Positions 26,078-34,069 of a stretch of 64,000 bases of DNA are shown piece by piece. The position numbers and the translations under genes are program-made. This stretch comes from Maricaulis maris (GTDB lineage: Bacteria; Pseudomonadota; Alphaproteobacteria; Caulobacterales; Maricaulaceae), in assembly GCF_003634045.1 (NCBI RefSeq), contig NZ_RBIM01000006.1, positions 245,168-309,167 of the forward strand. Direction: 5' to 3'. The first letter of the stretch is position 1; every line of letters starts with the position of its first letter. The notes beneath the pieces were generated by a model. It saw only the letters and a list, made by a program, of their open reading frames with translations. It had not been told where the DNA came from and made no database searches.

Positions 26078-26193
26078 GCCGAACCATGTTCATCGACCTG
26101 TCAGTTTGACTGTGTCAGGCTTCAGCCTGCCCCGGACGCACGCGTATCGACACACAGATCACACCGAGGCGACAAACTGCCAAGGAGGCCTGC

Positions 26194-26670
26194 ATGCGTT
26201 TGCAACTCTCAATGATCGCCGTGGCCGTCAGCCTCGCCGCCTGCGCCAATGCCCCGACGGAGTATGGCCCGGCCAATGGCGGCGATCGCGGCTGGTCGCA
26301 AACCCGGATCGAGCAAGATCGATATCGCATCCGTTTTGCCGCGGGCAATGACACGGATTTTGACGCGGCAGAGCAAATGGCCTTGCGGCGCGCCGCGGAA
26401 ATCACGCTGGAACAGGGTGGCGACTGGTTTCTCGTCACGAACCGTCACCAGGACGGCAATGACCGCAACCCGGTTGGCGTCTCCACCGGTGTCGGCATCT
26501 CGTCGGGCTCGCGGGGCTTCTCCTCACGCGGCGTCGGCATCGGATTGCGCTTTGACGGTTCGGCCGGCGAAAAATCGGTCTCAATCGAGATACTGGTCCG
26601 CTCGGGTGAGCGCCCAAGGGATGTCCGCGCCTATGACGCCCGCGACGTACTGGCCATTGCCACCCGTTGA
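26194..26670 (+). CDS. CC0125/CC1285-family lipoprotein
   Basis: The 158-residue protein has a clear lipoprotein signal (VAVSLAAC, lipid Cys near residue 17). Then comes TEYGPANGGDRGWSQTRIE, DRYRIRFAAGNDTDFDAAEQ and ALRRAAEITLEQGGDWFLV. This 'IE.DRYRv.F.g......e..alrrAAElTl..G.DWF' pattern is that of the CC0125/CC1285 lipoproteins of Caulobacter relatives, function unknown. A Gly/Ser-rich segment sits at residues 95-115. AAGGAGG precedes the ATG by six bases. It is convergent with the helix-hairpin-helix gene eight bases away. Confidence 0.8.
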   Translation: MRLQLSMIAVAVSLAACANAPTEYGPANGGDRGWSQTRIEQDRYRIRFAAGNDTDFDAAEQMALRRAAEITLEQGGDWFLVTNRHQDGNDRNPVGVSTGVGISSGSRGFSSRGVGIGLRFDGSAGEKSVSIEILVRSGERPRDVRAYDARDVLAIATR

Positions 26671-26678
26671 AGCGCGAC

Positions 26679-27275
26679 CTATCCGCCGCTCAGAGACTTG
26701 GCCTGCCCGACCCAATCATCGCGGACGATCCGGCCGCGGCCATTGATCGCCTCGTCCCAACGCGCAATATCAGCGTCGGTCCATGACGCGATCTGACTGA
26801 CCGAAGTGACGCCGCCCGCCTTGAGTGCCGAGGCAGCCTTGGGTCCAAGTCCCTTGATATCGGAAAGTCCGGCATCCGACGTTGCGGCCGGTTGTGACTT
26901 GGCTGTATTCGAAGCTGATGCCGCCTTGGCCTTCGCTTTCGCCTTGGGTTTGGCAACCGGCTCGATATCCCCGGTCGACCGGGTATCGCCGGGCCGTGCG
27001 ATATCGGTTGCTGCCTCGACCGGTTCCGGCATGGCGATCTCCGGCGCTTCAGCGCGGGCTGCCACCGGCTCCGCGACCACGCGCGAAGACGACTTCGCTT
27101 CGCCGAGGCGGCGGGCCAGATTCTCGTTTTCCTGACGGAGGCGGGCATTTTCGGCGAGGGCGGCGTCAGCCTCGGCACTGCGCGCGTCGCCGGACCAGAT
27201 CTGATAGCCGACGAAAACGCCGAACCCGACTGCCAACAGCAGCAAAATACCCATTTCCCAGATCAGGTAGAACAT
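26679..27275 (-). CDS. Membrane-anchored protein with C-terminal helix-hairpin-helix domain
   Basis: The 198-residue protein has an N-terminal transmembrane helix (LIWEMGILLLLAVGFGVFVG), a short coiled coil (ALAENARLRQENENLARRLG) and an Ala/Lys/Pro-rich linker containing KPKAKAKAKAA. The C-terminal domain is LSDIKGLGPKAASALKAGGV followed by 'TSVSQIASWTDADIARWDE', a helix-hairpin-helix fold like that seen in RplU-fusion and NADH-dehydrogenase E-like proteins. Such domains bind DNA or protein partners; here it would face the cytoplasm on a tether (inference). It begins three bases after the stop of the BON-domain gene, so they form one unit. Confidence 0.75.
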   Translation of the reverse strand: MFYLIWEMGILLLLAVGFGVFVGYQIWSGDARSAEADAALAENARLRQENENLARRLGEAKSSSRVVAEPVAARAEAPEIAMPEPVEAATDIARPGDTRSTGDIEPVAKPKAKAKAKAASASNTAKSQPAATSDAGLSDIKGLGPKAASALKAGGVTSVSQIASWTDADIARWDEAINGRGRIVRDDWVGQAKSLSGG

Positions 27276-27278
27276 GCC

Positions 27279-28406
27279 TCAGCCCTCAAGCGTCGCGATT
27301 GCAAATGATATGGCGTCATCCTGACGATCGGCCAGAACGACGGCGATGCGCGGGTCTTCCGCGCTGATATTGGTGACCAGGGCGGCGACCGCCGCGACGC
27401 GCGCCTCGTCGAGCGCGGCATCACCGGTATCGCTGCGGATCGACACGGTCAGCCCGGCCGTGTCCGGACAGGTCGCAAACATGCGGCCAATGCGCCGCAG
27501 GGCGACCGAGGTGAACGGACTCGGTGTTGCCCCGGCGCGTTCAAAGCGCAAAGTTTCAGTGCCCTGCGCCGCCAGGATAACTGCCGAACAGGCCTCGACA
27601 TCGGCGACGCGGACTTCCGCCGGCGCGCCGGACGGGGTGATCACGCTGGCCGCCCGGAACGGCATCGGCATGGTCTCGAGCGCCTGGCTGACCGACTGGG
27701 CAATCTGTGGGTTCGGTGCCTCGCCGACCAAGGCCCCTTGCTCGCCACGCAGCACGACCGCACCGCGATCCAGACGAGCGAGCTGGCCGAGCAGGCGTTT
27801 GGCCGCCTCCTCCCAATCCGGCGACGACGAGCCACCAGGCACCAGGGTCAGGTCGGTGTCGGCACCGCCGGGGAAATTGGCGTCGGCATAACGTGCGATC
27901 GCATCACGGGCACCGGCATCGGTCGCATCACCACGGATCAGGACACGACCGTTGATCGCGACGTCGGCGCGGAAGACGAAACCGGACTGCAAGCGCGCTT
28001 CAATTGTTTCATCACTCACCCGCGTCACCCCGCCAGCGACGAGACCGCCGCTCCAGGTCGAGGCCAGGACCGTGGCAAGTGCGTCCTCACGCGATTCATT
28101 GTCCGGCGCGGCGCCGGTCACGATGGCGCGCTGACCGTCCATGCGCACGCTGGCCCAGTCATGACCGCGCGCATCCAGCGCTTCGCGGGCCCCCGTTGCC
28201 AGACGCGATTCGATGGCCCCGACCGAGAAGGGGCCGAAAGAAAACAGCACAATCGCCGCCAGGACGAGAATCCCGGCAGCCATGAGCAAGGTCTTGCGAA
28301 TGCGGGGCGTCATGGCGAGGTCGAGCATGAAATCATCCAAAGAATGCGGCCAGAAATCACCGGAAAAAGGCGGATTGAAGGCCAGCGTCCAAAGCGGAAA
28401 TAACAT
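27279..28406 (-). CDS. BON/OmpA-like envelope protein
   Basis: The protein has a transmembrane anchor (TLLMAAGILVLAAIVLFSFG) followed by repeated BON-like modules: REALDARGHDWASVRMDG then RAIVTGAAPDNESRE, and FRADVAINGRVLIRGDATD. The C-terminal third has an OmpA-like pattern, with FERAGATPSPFTSVALRRIG and AEDPRIAVVLADRQDDAI. It resembles peptidoglycan- or phospholipid-binding envelope proteins such as the BON/OmpA type. ATG 28406 has a GGAGG 14 bases away, which is far; ATG 28328 (MLDLAMTPRIRK) would remove 26 residues and place the anchor nearer the N-terminus. Either start keeps all domains. It is co-transcribed with the helix-hairpin-helix gene. Confidence 0.7.
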   Translation of the reverse strand: MLFPLWTLAFNPPFSGDFWPHSLDDFMLDLAMTPRIRKTLLMAAGILVLAAIVLFSFGPFSVGAIESRLATGAREALDARGHDWASVRMDGQRAIVTGAAPDNESREDALATVLASTWSGGLVAGGVTRVSDETIEARLQSGFVFRADVAINGRVLIRGDATDAGARDAIARYADANFPGGADTDLTLVPGGSSSPDWEEAAKRLLGQLARLDRGAVVLRGEQGALVGEAPNPQIAQSVSQALETMPMPFRAASVITPSGAPAEVRVADVEACSAVILAAQGTETLRFERAGATPSPFTSVALRRIGRMFATCPDTAGLTVSIRSDTGDAALDEARVAAVAALVTNISAEDPRIAVVLADRQDDAISFAIATLEG

Positions 28407-28452
28407 TTAAGGTCAGGCACCTCCCTAGGGCAAGGGGGGCCTGTCAACGCAA

Positions 28453-28480
28453 AAGGGCCGGAGCGCGTGCTCCGGCCCTT
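28453..28480 (-). terminator. Intrinsic terminator after the TonB-dependent receptor gene
   Basis: A perfect 12-bp stem (aagggccggagc and its complement) with a four-base loop lies 21 bases past the receptor stop. On the minus strand it is followed by TTTTG. The stem also works on the plus strand but without a U-run there. Confidence 0.85.
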
Positions 28481-28501
28481 CCGCATGCAGTGTCGAAACG
28501 C

Positions 28502-31048
28502 CTAGTTGCGGACGCGCAGGGTTACGCCATACGTGCGCGGCTGCCCCAGGAAAGCGTTGAAGGATCCCGACTGGAACGGGCCGTCAAAACCGACCTGGAT
28601 ATATTCCTCGTCCAGCAGGTTGCGTCCCCAGACTTCAAGCGACCAGGTCTCATCCTGATTGCCGAGGCCGAGGCGACCGTTGAACAGGGCGTAAGCGTCC
28701 TGGACCTTCTCCGGATCGAGATCGGAACCGGTATTCTGTTCCGACATCCAGCGACCGTCGAGGTGAGCGAGCCAGGTCATGCCATTCTCAAAATCACCTT
28801 CATAGGTAAGCGCACCGGACGCATACCATTCCGGCGCCAACGAGAAATTCTGACCGGACAGACGATCCACATCCGGCGTACCGGTCGGGGCGAATTCGTC
28901 ATAGGTCGCATCGGCATAGGTCACGCCACCCTGGACGGTCAGGCCCGGCATGCTCTCGGGAAGCCAGAGGATTTCCGCCTCAGCGCCTTGCGTCATCGCG
29001 CCATCGATCGACGTAACGAAGAAGGCGATGCCATTGAACGTGTTCAGCTGATAGCTGTCGAAATCCGACCGGAAGAGATAGAAGTTGGCGAGGATCGTGT
29101 CGTTCGCCCATTCTGTCTTGATGCCCAGTTCGAAGCTGTCGACCGTCTCCGGTGCGAACGATGCCGGATAGGTTTCCGGAGCCGCCAACACATTGGTGAA
29201 GTTGACAGCTGCGGTACCGGCCTGGGTGAAGCGATCCAGGTTGAAACCACCAGCCTTGTAGCCGCGCGAATAGGTTCCGTAGACCAGAAGGTCGTCGTTG
29301 AAACGGTGCGACAGCGACAACAGGCCGGACATCTCGTTTTCCTCGATCGACTGGGTGTGGTCGATCATCGAATACACGTCGCGGCTTTGCGGCAGACAGG
29401 TGAAGGTACCAAGCTGTGCCAGCGATGCGACCGGCAGGCTGGTTGCACCGGAGAGCACGGCCAGGGTTTGCTGGGCGCTGGCCGTCGAGAAATCGAGCGC
29501 CGGACCGAAGGCATGTTCCCAGACCGCACAGGCCGGGCTTTCACTGTCGCCGAAGTCAAAGGTGGCCGACTTGTCGGTGCTGGTGTGGCGCAGGCCAAAG
29601 GTCAGGTCGGTATTGTCCGTCATGTGCCACGTATTGTGGGTGAAGAAGGACAGGCTTTCCGAACCTTGATTGTACTGGTCGCCATTGACGTTCCAGGCAC
29701 CGGCCGGAATGCCCTGGCCCGGGGCCAGGCCGACGAAACCGGGGACCGGATTGCCGAGGAAGGCGGAAACACCGGCCAGGCCGTTCGCCAAGTCAACCAC
29801 AGTGGTCGCCGAAGTGCCGCCCGAGGCAAGCAGGGCCAAGAAGGGCTCAAAGTGGACGCCGGTCCGAATGGCGTCACGGCGCACAAGCGTCTCATCGGAG
29901 AAATAGGTCCCGACCATCCAGTCGAAGCTCTCTGTCGAGCCGGCAATCCGGGCCTCAAACGTCGTGGTGTCGAATTCCACGGTGTTTTCGTCCGCCAGGC
30001 GGTAGACAATGTCGGCACCGGTGAAGTCGGTGTCCTGACCGGATGCGAGCTGGAAATTGCGGTCAGACGCGATCAGGGTGAGATCGAAATTGTCGAACGC
30101 CCAGTTCAGTTCACCCTGGAAACCGGAATCCTCGATCTCCTGCGTGGTGTCGCGGTTCGAGTCGATCTGGCGGCTGAACGGATCTTCAGAACCCGGCAGC
30201 GGGCGAGCCCCCGGCACCAGCGCGTTGACGATCCCGGCCGTCGCGCCGGACCCGATGCTCGGCGCGCCGCAGCAATCTTCGTCACGGCTGGTGTAGTCGG
30301 CGCCGAGAAGCAGGCTGACATTGTCGCTGATTTCGAACAGGAGCTGACCATTCAGGGTGTAAAAATCCTGATTGGCGTCCTCGGTCTCGGTCCGCGGACC
30401 GTTGTGGGTGTTGACCGACTGGAAACCATCACGCTGGCGACGGGCCACATAGACACGGGCCGCGACACTGTCGGACAGTCCGCCGGTCATACCACCGGAA
30501 ATGCCCCAACCATCGGCACCACCGCCGCTGACCGTTGCCTCGCCATGGGCGCCGAATTCGAATTCCGGCTCCTTGGTGCGGATATTGATGATGCCGGCCG
30601 AGGTGTTGGCGCCGAACAGCGTGCCCTGCGGGCCGCGCAGGACTTCAATGCCCTGCAGTTCGCCGAGATCGCCAAAGCCGATGCCGTTGCGCGAGCGCGG
30701 CACACCGTTGATCACCACACCGACCGAGGACTCAAGTCCCGGATTGTCGCCAACCGTGCCGATACCGCGGATGCGGGCGGTGGTGGAGAACTCGTTCGAC
30801 GTGGACGTGACGTTCAGGCCCGGCGCGATGACGGCCAGATCCTTGATGTCGCTGACGCCGGCGTTGGACAGGAGTTCCTCGCCGTACACGGTGACCGCGA
30901 CCGGGACGTCCTGGATACCTTCTTCGCGTTTCTGGGCCGTCACGGTGATCACATCGACCGTGCGGGCTTCCTGGGCGAGCGCCGCGGCGCCCGACAAAGC
31001 GATCGCCGAGGTTGCGGCGAACAGAATTGTGCGTGTGGTGACTGACAT
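28502..31048 (-). CDS. TonB-dependent outer-membrane receptor
   Basis: The 848-residue protein has a signal peptide (MSVTTRTILFAATSAIALSG, cleavage after AALA). A TonB-box-like segment EARTVDVITVTAQKREEGIQ follows, then a plug domain (DVPVAVTVYGEELLSNAGVS; IEVLRGPQGTLFGANTSAGI; INIRTKEP). The long 22-strand-type barrel ends with the aromatic/hydrophobic strand RTYGVTLRVRN. It would import a scarce substrate using TonB energy; the 'REEGIQDVP..VT' type is common in sphingomonad and Caulobacter relatives and not substrate-specific. It is divergent from a secreted S9 peptidase, suggesting peptide or peptide-conjugate uptake (inference). GGGAGGAAG precedes the ATG, and a hairpin lies just upstream of that. 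Confidence 0.95.
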   Translation of the reverse strand: MSVTTRTILFAATSAIALSGAAALAQEARTVDVITVTAQKREEGIQDVPVAVTVYGEELLSNAGVSDIKDLAVIAPGLNVTSTSNEFSTTARIRGIGTVGDNPGLESSVGVVINGVPRSRNGIGFGDLGELQGIEVLRGPQGTLFGANTSAGIINIRTKEPEFEFGAHGEATVSGGGADGWGISGGMTGGLSDSVAARVYVARRQRDGFQSVNTHNGPRTETEDANQDFYTLNGQLLFEISDNVSLLLGADYTSRDEDCCGAPSIGSGATAGIVNALVPGARPLPGSEDPFSRQIDSNRDTTQEIEDSGFQGELNWAFDNFDLTLIASDRNFQLASGQDTDFTGADIVYRLADENTVEFDTTTFEARIAGSTESFDWMVGTYFSDETLVRRDAIRTGVHFEPFLALLASGGTSATTVVDLANGLAGVSAFLGNPVPGFVGLAPGQGIPAGAWNVNGDQYNQGSESLSFFTHNTWHMTDNTDLTFGLRHTSTDKSATFDFGDSESPACAVWEHAFGPALDFSTASAQQTLAVLSGATSLPVASLAQLGTFTCLPQSRDVYSMIDHTQSIEENEMSGLLSLSHRFNDDLLVYGTYSRGYKAGGFNLDRFTQAGTAAVNFTNVLAAPETYPASFAPETVDSFELGIKTEWANDTILANFYLFRSDFDSYQLNTFNGIAFFVTSIDGAMTQGAEAEILWLPESMPGLTVQGGVTYADATYDEFAPTGTPDVDRLSGQNFSLAPEWYASGALTYEGDFENGMTWLAHLDGRWMSEQNTGSDLDPEKVQDAYALFNGRLGLGNQDETWSLEVWGRNLLDEEYIQVGFDGPFQSGSFNAFLGQPRTYGVTLRVRN

Positions 31049-31070
31049 ACTCTAACTTCCTCCCGTTGGG

Positions 31071-31089
31071 ACGACGGTCCAGCCGTCGT
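31071..31089. promoter_or_regulatory. Hairpin just upstream of the receptor ribosome site
   Basis: acgacgg and ccgtcgt form a perfect 7-bp stem with a five-base loop. On the minus strand it lies directly before the GGGAGG of the receptor gene, where it could affect translation. On the plus strand it is followed by ttcttttttg, so it also looks like an intrinsic terminator for antisense transcription. The direction in which it works is not decidable from sequence. Confidence 0.5.
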
Positions 31090-31325
31090 TCTTTTTTGAT
31101 GCGGTCGATCGGGTCTTGCCGCATCATGCGACTACAGCCTGATCGAATTGCCGCATCCGGTGAAGCACATTTGCTGCATCGCCCACACGATTTTCCGCAC
31201 CGCATGCTCGAATTTTGATGCTTTTTGCGATGCTGTTGCAGCCGGAGCACAGTCCTGACACGGTGATGTGCCAGGAATCAGGTCGGGGCTCGATTGACCC
31301 GGCAGTGACAGGACGGAGAGTGTTT

Positions 31326-33380
31326 GTGATCAAACCGGTAACTGGATTTCTTGCCGCATTCGCCTTCGCAGGTGCAACATGGGGACAAACCGCAACACCC
31401 CTCCGTCCCGAGATTGTCTTCCAATTGGAGGCCGCGTCTGACCCGCATTTCGCACCAGACGGTTCGACCATTGCTTATGTGCGACGCACAAATGACGCAG
31501 AGACAGACCAAACCCAATCTTCGATTTGGCTCGTCGCGCCGGATGGCAGCCAGCATCAATCGCTCGTCGAGGGTGATGCCATCACCGGGTCGCCGCGCTG
31601 GTCGCCCGACAGCCGCCTGCTCGCCTATACCCGACTGACCGAGGATGGCGTCAGCCTGCATGTTCGTGACGCCGACGGCACTGACAGACACCTCACCCAA
31701 TTGTCCGGTCAGCCAAGCGGTCTGGCCTGGTCCCCGGACGGGCGACGCTTGGCCTGGTCGATATTCCGGCCGTCACCCGGCCCCGTCGCGGCAGCCTTGC
31801 CCGCCGCGGGCCCCGACGCCGAGCGGGCGCCCGTCGCGGAAGTGGAGAACCGGCTGGTGTTCCGGCTCGACGGGGCCGGCGCCATCCCGCCGGGCACACA
31901 ACTTTTCTACATGATTGACGTGGACAGCGGGACCGTCACCCCGCTGAGTGAAGACTCGCTGGGCGGATCAGGCGACTTCGTCTGGTCGCAAGATCAAGAC
32001 GCCCTGATCTTCTCCGCGGACCGCCGCCCTCAGATGGGCGAATTACCACCCGACAGTGAACTCCACCGACTCGACATCGCGACCGGCGCGATCGTCCAGC
32101 TTACGGACCGGGCCGGACCGGATGCTGCGCCACGGCCCTCGCCGGACGGAAACTGGATCGCCTATGTCGGCTATGACGACCATCGCATGGGCTATCACAA
32201 TACCGAGCTCTATATCCTCCCCGCCGAGGGCGGCGAGCCGCGATCACTCACCGCGGCGCTCGACCGGTCCATTGGCAATCCGCAGTGGGCCAGCGACAGC
32301 AGCGGCCTGTTCGTGCAATTCGATGATCGCGGTGCGACCCGGGTCGGCTTTGTCGATCTCGCAGGCGAGCTGCGCATTGTTGCGGACGGGTTGATCGGCG
32401 CCACTTTCGGCCGCCCCTATGCCGGCGGCGATTATTCAGTGTCAGCGAATGGCGATATCGTCATCACGACCGGTTCGCCACAACAGCCGGCGGAGCTGGC
32501 CCTGGTGCGCGCCGACGGCACGCAAAGCCAACTCACCAACCTCAACAACGACACCCTCGCCAATGTCCAACTCTCCGCCGCAGAAGCGATCAGCTGGGCC
32601 TCGCCGGCGGATGGTCGCGAGGTTCACGGCTGGGTGCTTTATCCGCCCGGTTTCGATCCGACCCGAAGCTGGCCAATGATCCTGGAAATCCATGGCGGCC
32701 CGTTCACCGCCTATGGCCCGACCTTTTCGGCCGAACTCCAGCTCATGGCCGCCGCCGGCTATGTCGTGCTCTACACAAACCCTCGCGGCTCAACCAGCTA
32801 TGGCTATGAATTCGCCAACCTGATCCACCACGCCTATCCAGGCGACGACTATGACGACCTGATGGGCGCCGTTGATCACATGCTCGGGCGCGGCTTCATC
32901 GACGAAAACCGTCTCTTTGTAACCGGCGGTTCCGGCGGCGGGCTGCTGGCGGCCTGGATCATCGGCAATACCGACCGGTTCGCCGCGGCAGCCTCGGTCA
33001 AGCCGGTCATCAACTGGACCAGTTTTGTGCTCTACTCGGACTTGCCACAATTCTTCTACCGCTACTGGTTTGCCAGCGCGCCGTGGGAGGATCCGGACGA
33101 ATATTGGCGTCGTTCGCCGCTATCCCTCGTCGGCAATGTGACAACCCCGACCCTGATGATGGTCGGTGGCGCGGATTTGCGGACGCCGCGGGCGGAAACG
33201 GAACAATTCTACTCCGCCCTGCACCTCAACGGCGTCCCGACCCGATTGGTCATCATCCCGGAAAGCTTTCACGGCATTTCCAACTCACGGCCAAGCCGGT
33301 TATTGACCAAGGTCGCGGAAATCCTGCGCTGGTTCGACGAGCATGATCCGGGTCCGACCGAGACCGCCCCGACGCCGTAA
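31326..33380 (+). CDS. Exported S9-family (prolyl oligopeptidase/acylaminoacyl) peptidase
   Basis: With GTG 31326 (GGAGAG six bases upstream) the protein has 684 residues and begins with a signal peptide (MIKPVTGFLAAFAFAGATWG). An ATG at 31215 is in frame but would bury the signal. The N-terminal half is a beta-propeller of DPP-like repeats (PHFAPDGSTIAYVRRTND, GSPRWSPDSRLLAYTR, GLAWSPDGRRLAWS). The C-terminal alpha/beta hydrolase carries VTGGSGGGLLAAW (nucleophile Ser near residue 535), GGADLRTPRAE (Asp near 616) and ESFHGIS (His near 649). It should cleave short peptides in the periplasm. It is divergent from the TonB-dependent receptor, a common pairing for uptake of oligopeptides. Confidence 0.92.
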   Translation: MIKPVTGFLAAFAFAGATWGQTATPLRPEIVFQLEAASDPHFAPDGSTIAYVRRTNDAETDQTQSSIWLVAPDGSQHQSLVEGDAITGSPRWSPDSRLLAYTRLTEDGVSLHVRDADGTDRHLTQLSGQPSGLAWSPDGRRLAWSIFRPSPGPVAAALPAAGPDAERAPVAEVENRLVFRLDGAGAIPPGTQLFYMIDVDSGTVTPLSEDSLGGSGDFVWSQDQDALIFSADRRPQMGELPPDSELHRLDIATGAIVQLTDRAGPDAAPRPSPDGNWIAYVGYDDHRMGYHNTELYILPAEGGEPRSLTAALDRSIGNPQWASDSSGLFVQFDDRGATRVGFVDLAGELRIVADGLIGATFGRPYAGGDYSVSANGDIVITTGSPQQPAELALVRADGTQSQLTNLNNDTLANVQLSAAEAISWASPADGREVHGWVLYPPGFDPTRSWPMILEIHGGPFTAYGPTFSAELQLMAAAGYVVLYTNPRGSTSYGYEFANLIHHAYPGDDYDDLMGAVDHMLGRGFIDENRLFVTGGSGGGLLAAWIIGNTDRFAAAASVKPVINWTSFVLYSDLPQFFYRYWFASAPWEDPDEYWRRSPLSLVGNVTTPTLMMVGGADLRTPRAETEQFYSALHLNGVPTRLVIIPESFHGISNSRPSRLLTKVAEILRWFDEHDPGPTETAPTP

Positions 33381-33415
33381 TCACCCGGGCGCCGTGATCA
33401 CCCGGGCGGCAGGCC

Positions 33416-34045
33416 TCAAGCGTCAATGCTGGGGCGAGCCGCGACCGCTTCGCGCCAGCGGGCGAGATTGTCGAGTCCGTCGGGCATCGGCAATTTGATC
33501 CAGGCGGTGAAGTCAACGAACACAAAGGCCGCAATATCGGCAGCGCTGAACACATCACCGCCGAGATAGGCCGCCTCGCCGAGCCGGACGTCGAGATCGT
33601 GCAGGCAGGCCGTGGCCCGCGCCCGACCGCGCTCGACCAGTTCGGGCACCTGGGCATAGCGATTGGGGCCGGTGACGGACGAATCCTTGAAGAATTTCGA
33701 GCGGTTGCGCAGCGCTTCCGCGACACCCATCAGCCCCTCACCCTCAACCCGGGCCAGCCACTCGGCAACCAGGGCCTTTTCCAGCGGCGTGCGGCCCAGC
33801 ATCGGCGGGTCGGGGAAGACTTCCTCGAAATAGCGGGCGATCGAGGCATTGTCGCACAGCACGGTGCCGTCATCGAGCTGCAGGGCCGGAACGGTGCAGC
33901 GCGGATTGATGGCGCGAAAACCGGTTTCGAATTGCGCCTTGGCACCCAGATCGACCTGCTCGATCTCGATATCAATGCCCTTCTCGGCCATCAGGATACG
34001 GGCGCGGCGCGGGCTCGGTGCGGCTTTGTAGTCATAAAATTTCAT
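33416..34045 (-). CDS. Glutathione S-transferase family protein
   Basis: The 209-residue protein starts MKFYDYKAAPSPRRARILMA, with Ser in the active-site loop (APSPRRAR). The thioredoxin-fold half includes NPRCTVPALQLDDGTVLCDN (cis-Pro) and ASIARYFEE. The all-helical C-terminal domain includes YLGGDVFSAADIAAFVFVDF with the conserved N-capping 'S.ADI'. I chose ATG 34045 since AGGGA lies about seven bases upstream. It follows the Tat-amidase gene by 24 bases and is probably its operon partner. The substrate is unknown. Confidence 0.9.
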   Translation of the reverse strand: MKFYDYKAAPSPRRARILMAEKGIDIEIEQVDLGAKAQFETGFRAINPRCTVPALQLDDGTVLCDNASIARYFEEVFPDPPMLGRTPLEKALVAEWLARVEGEGLMGVAEALRNRSKFFKDSSVTGPNRYAQVPELVERGRARATACLHDLDVRLGEAAYLGGDVFSAADIAAFVFVDFTAWIKLPMPDGLDNLARWREAVAARPSIDA

Positions 34046-34069
34046 CAGGAATCCCTGCAATCAGCTGGA

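Noticed and set aside
28490..31045. Plus-strand open frame of 851 codons
   Set aside because: Antisense to the TonB-dependent receptor, whose domains, signal peptide and ribosome site are clear.
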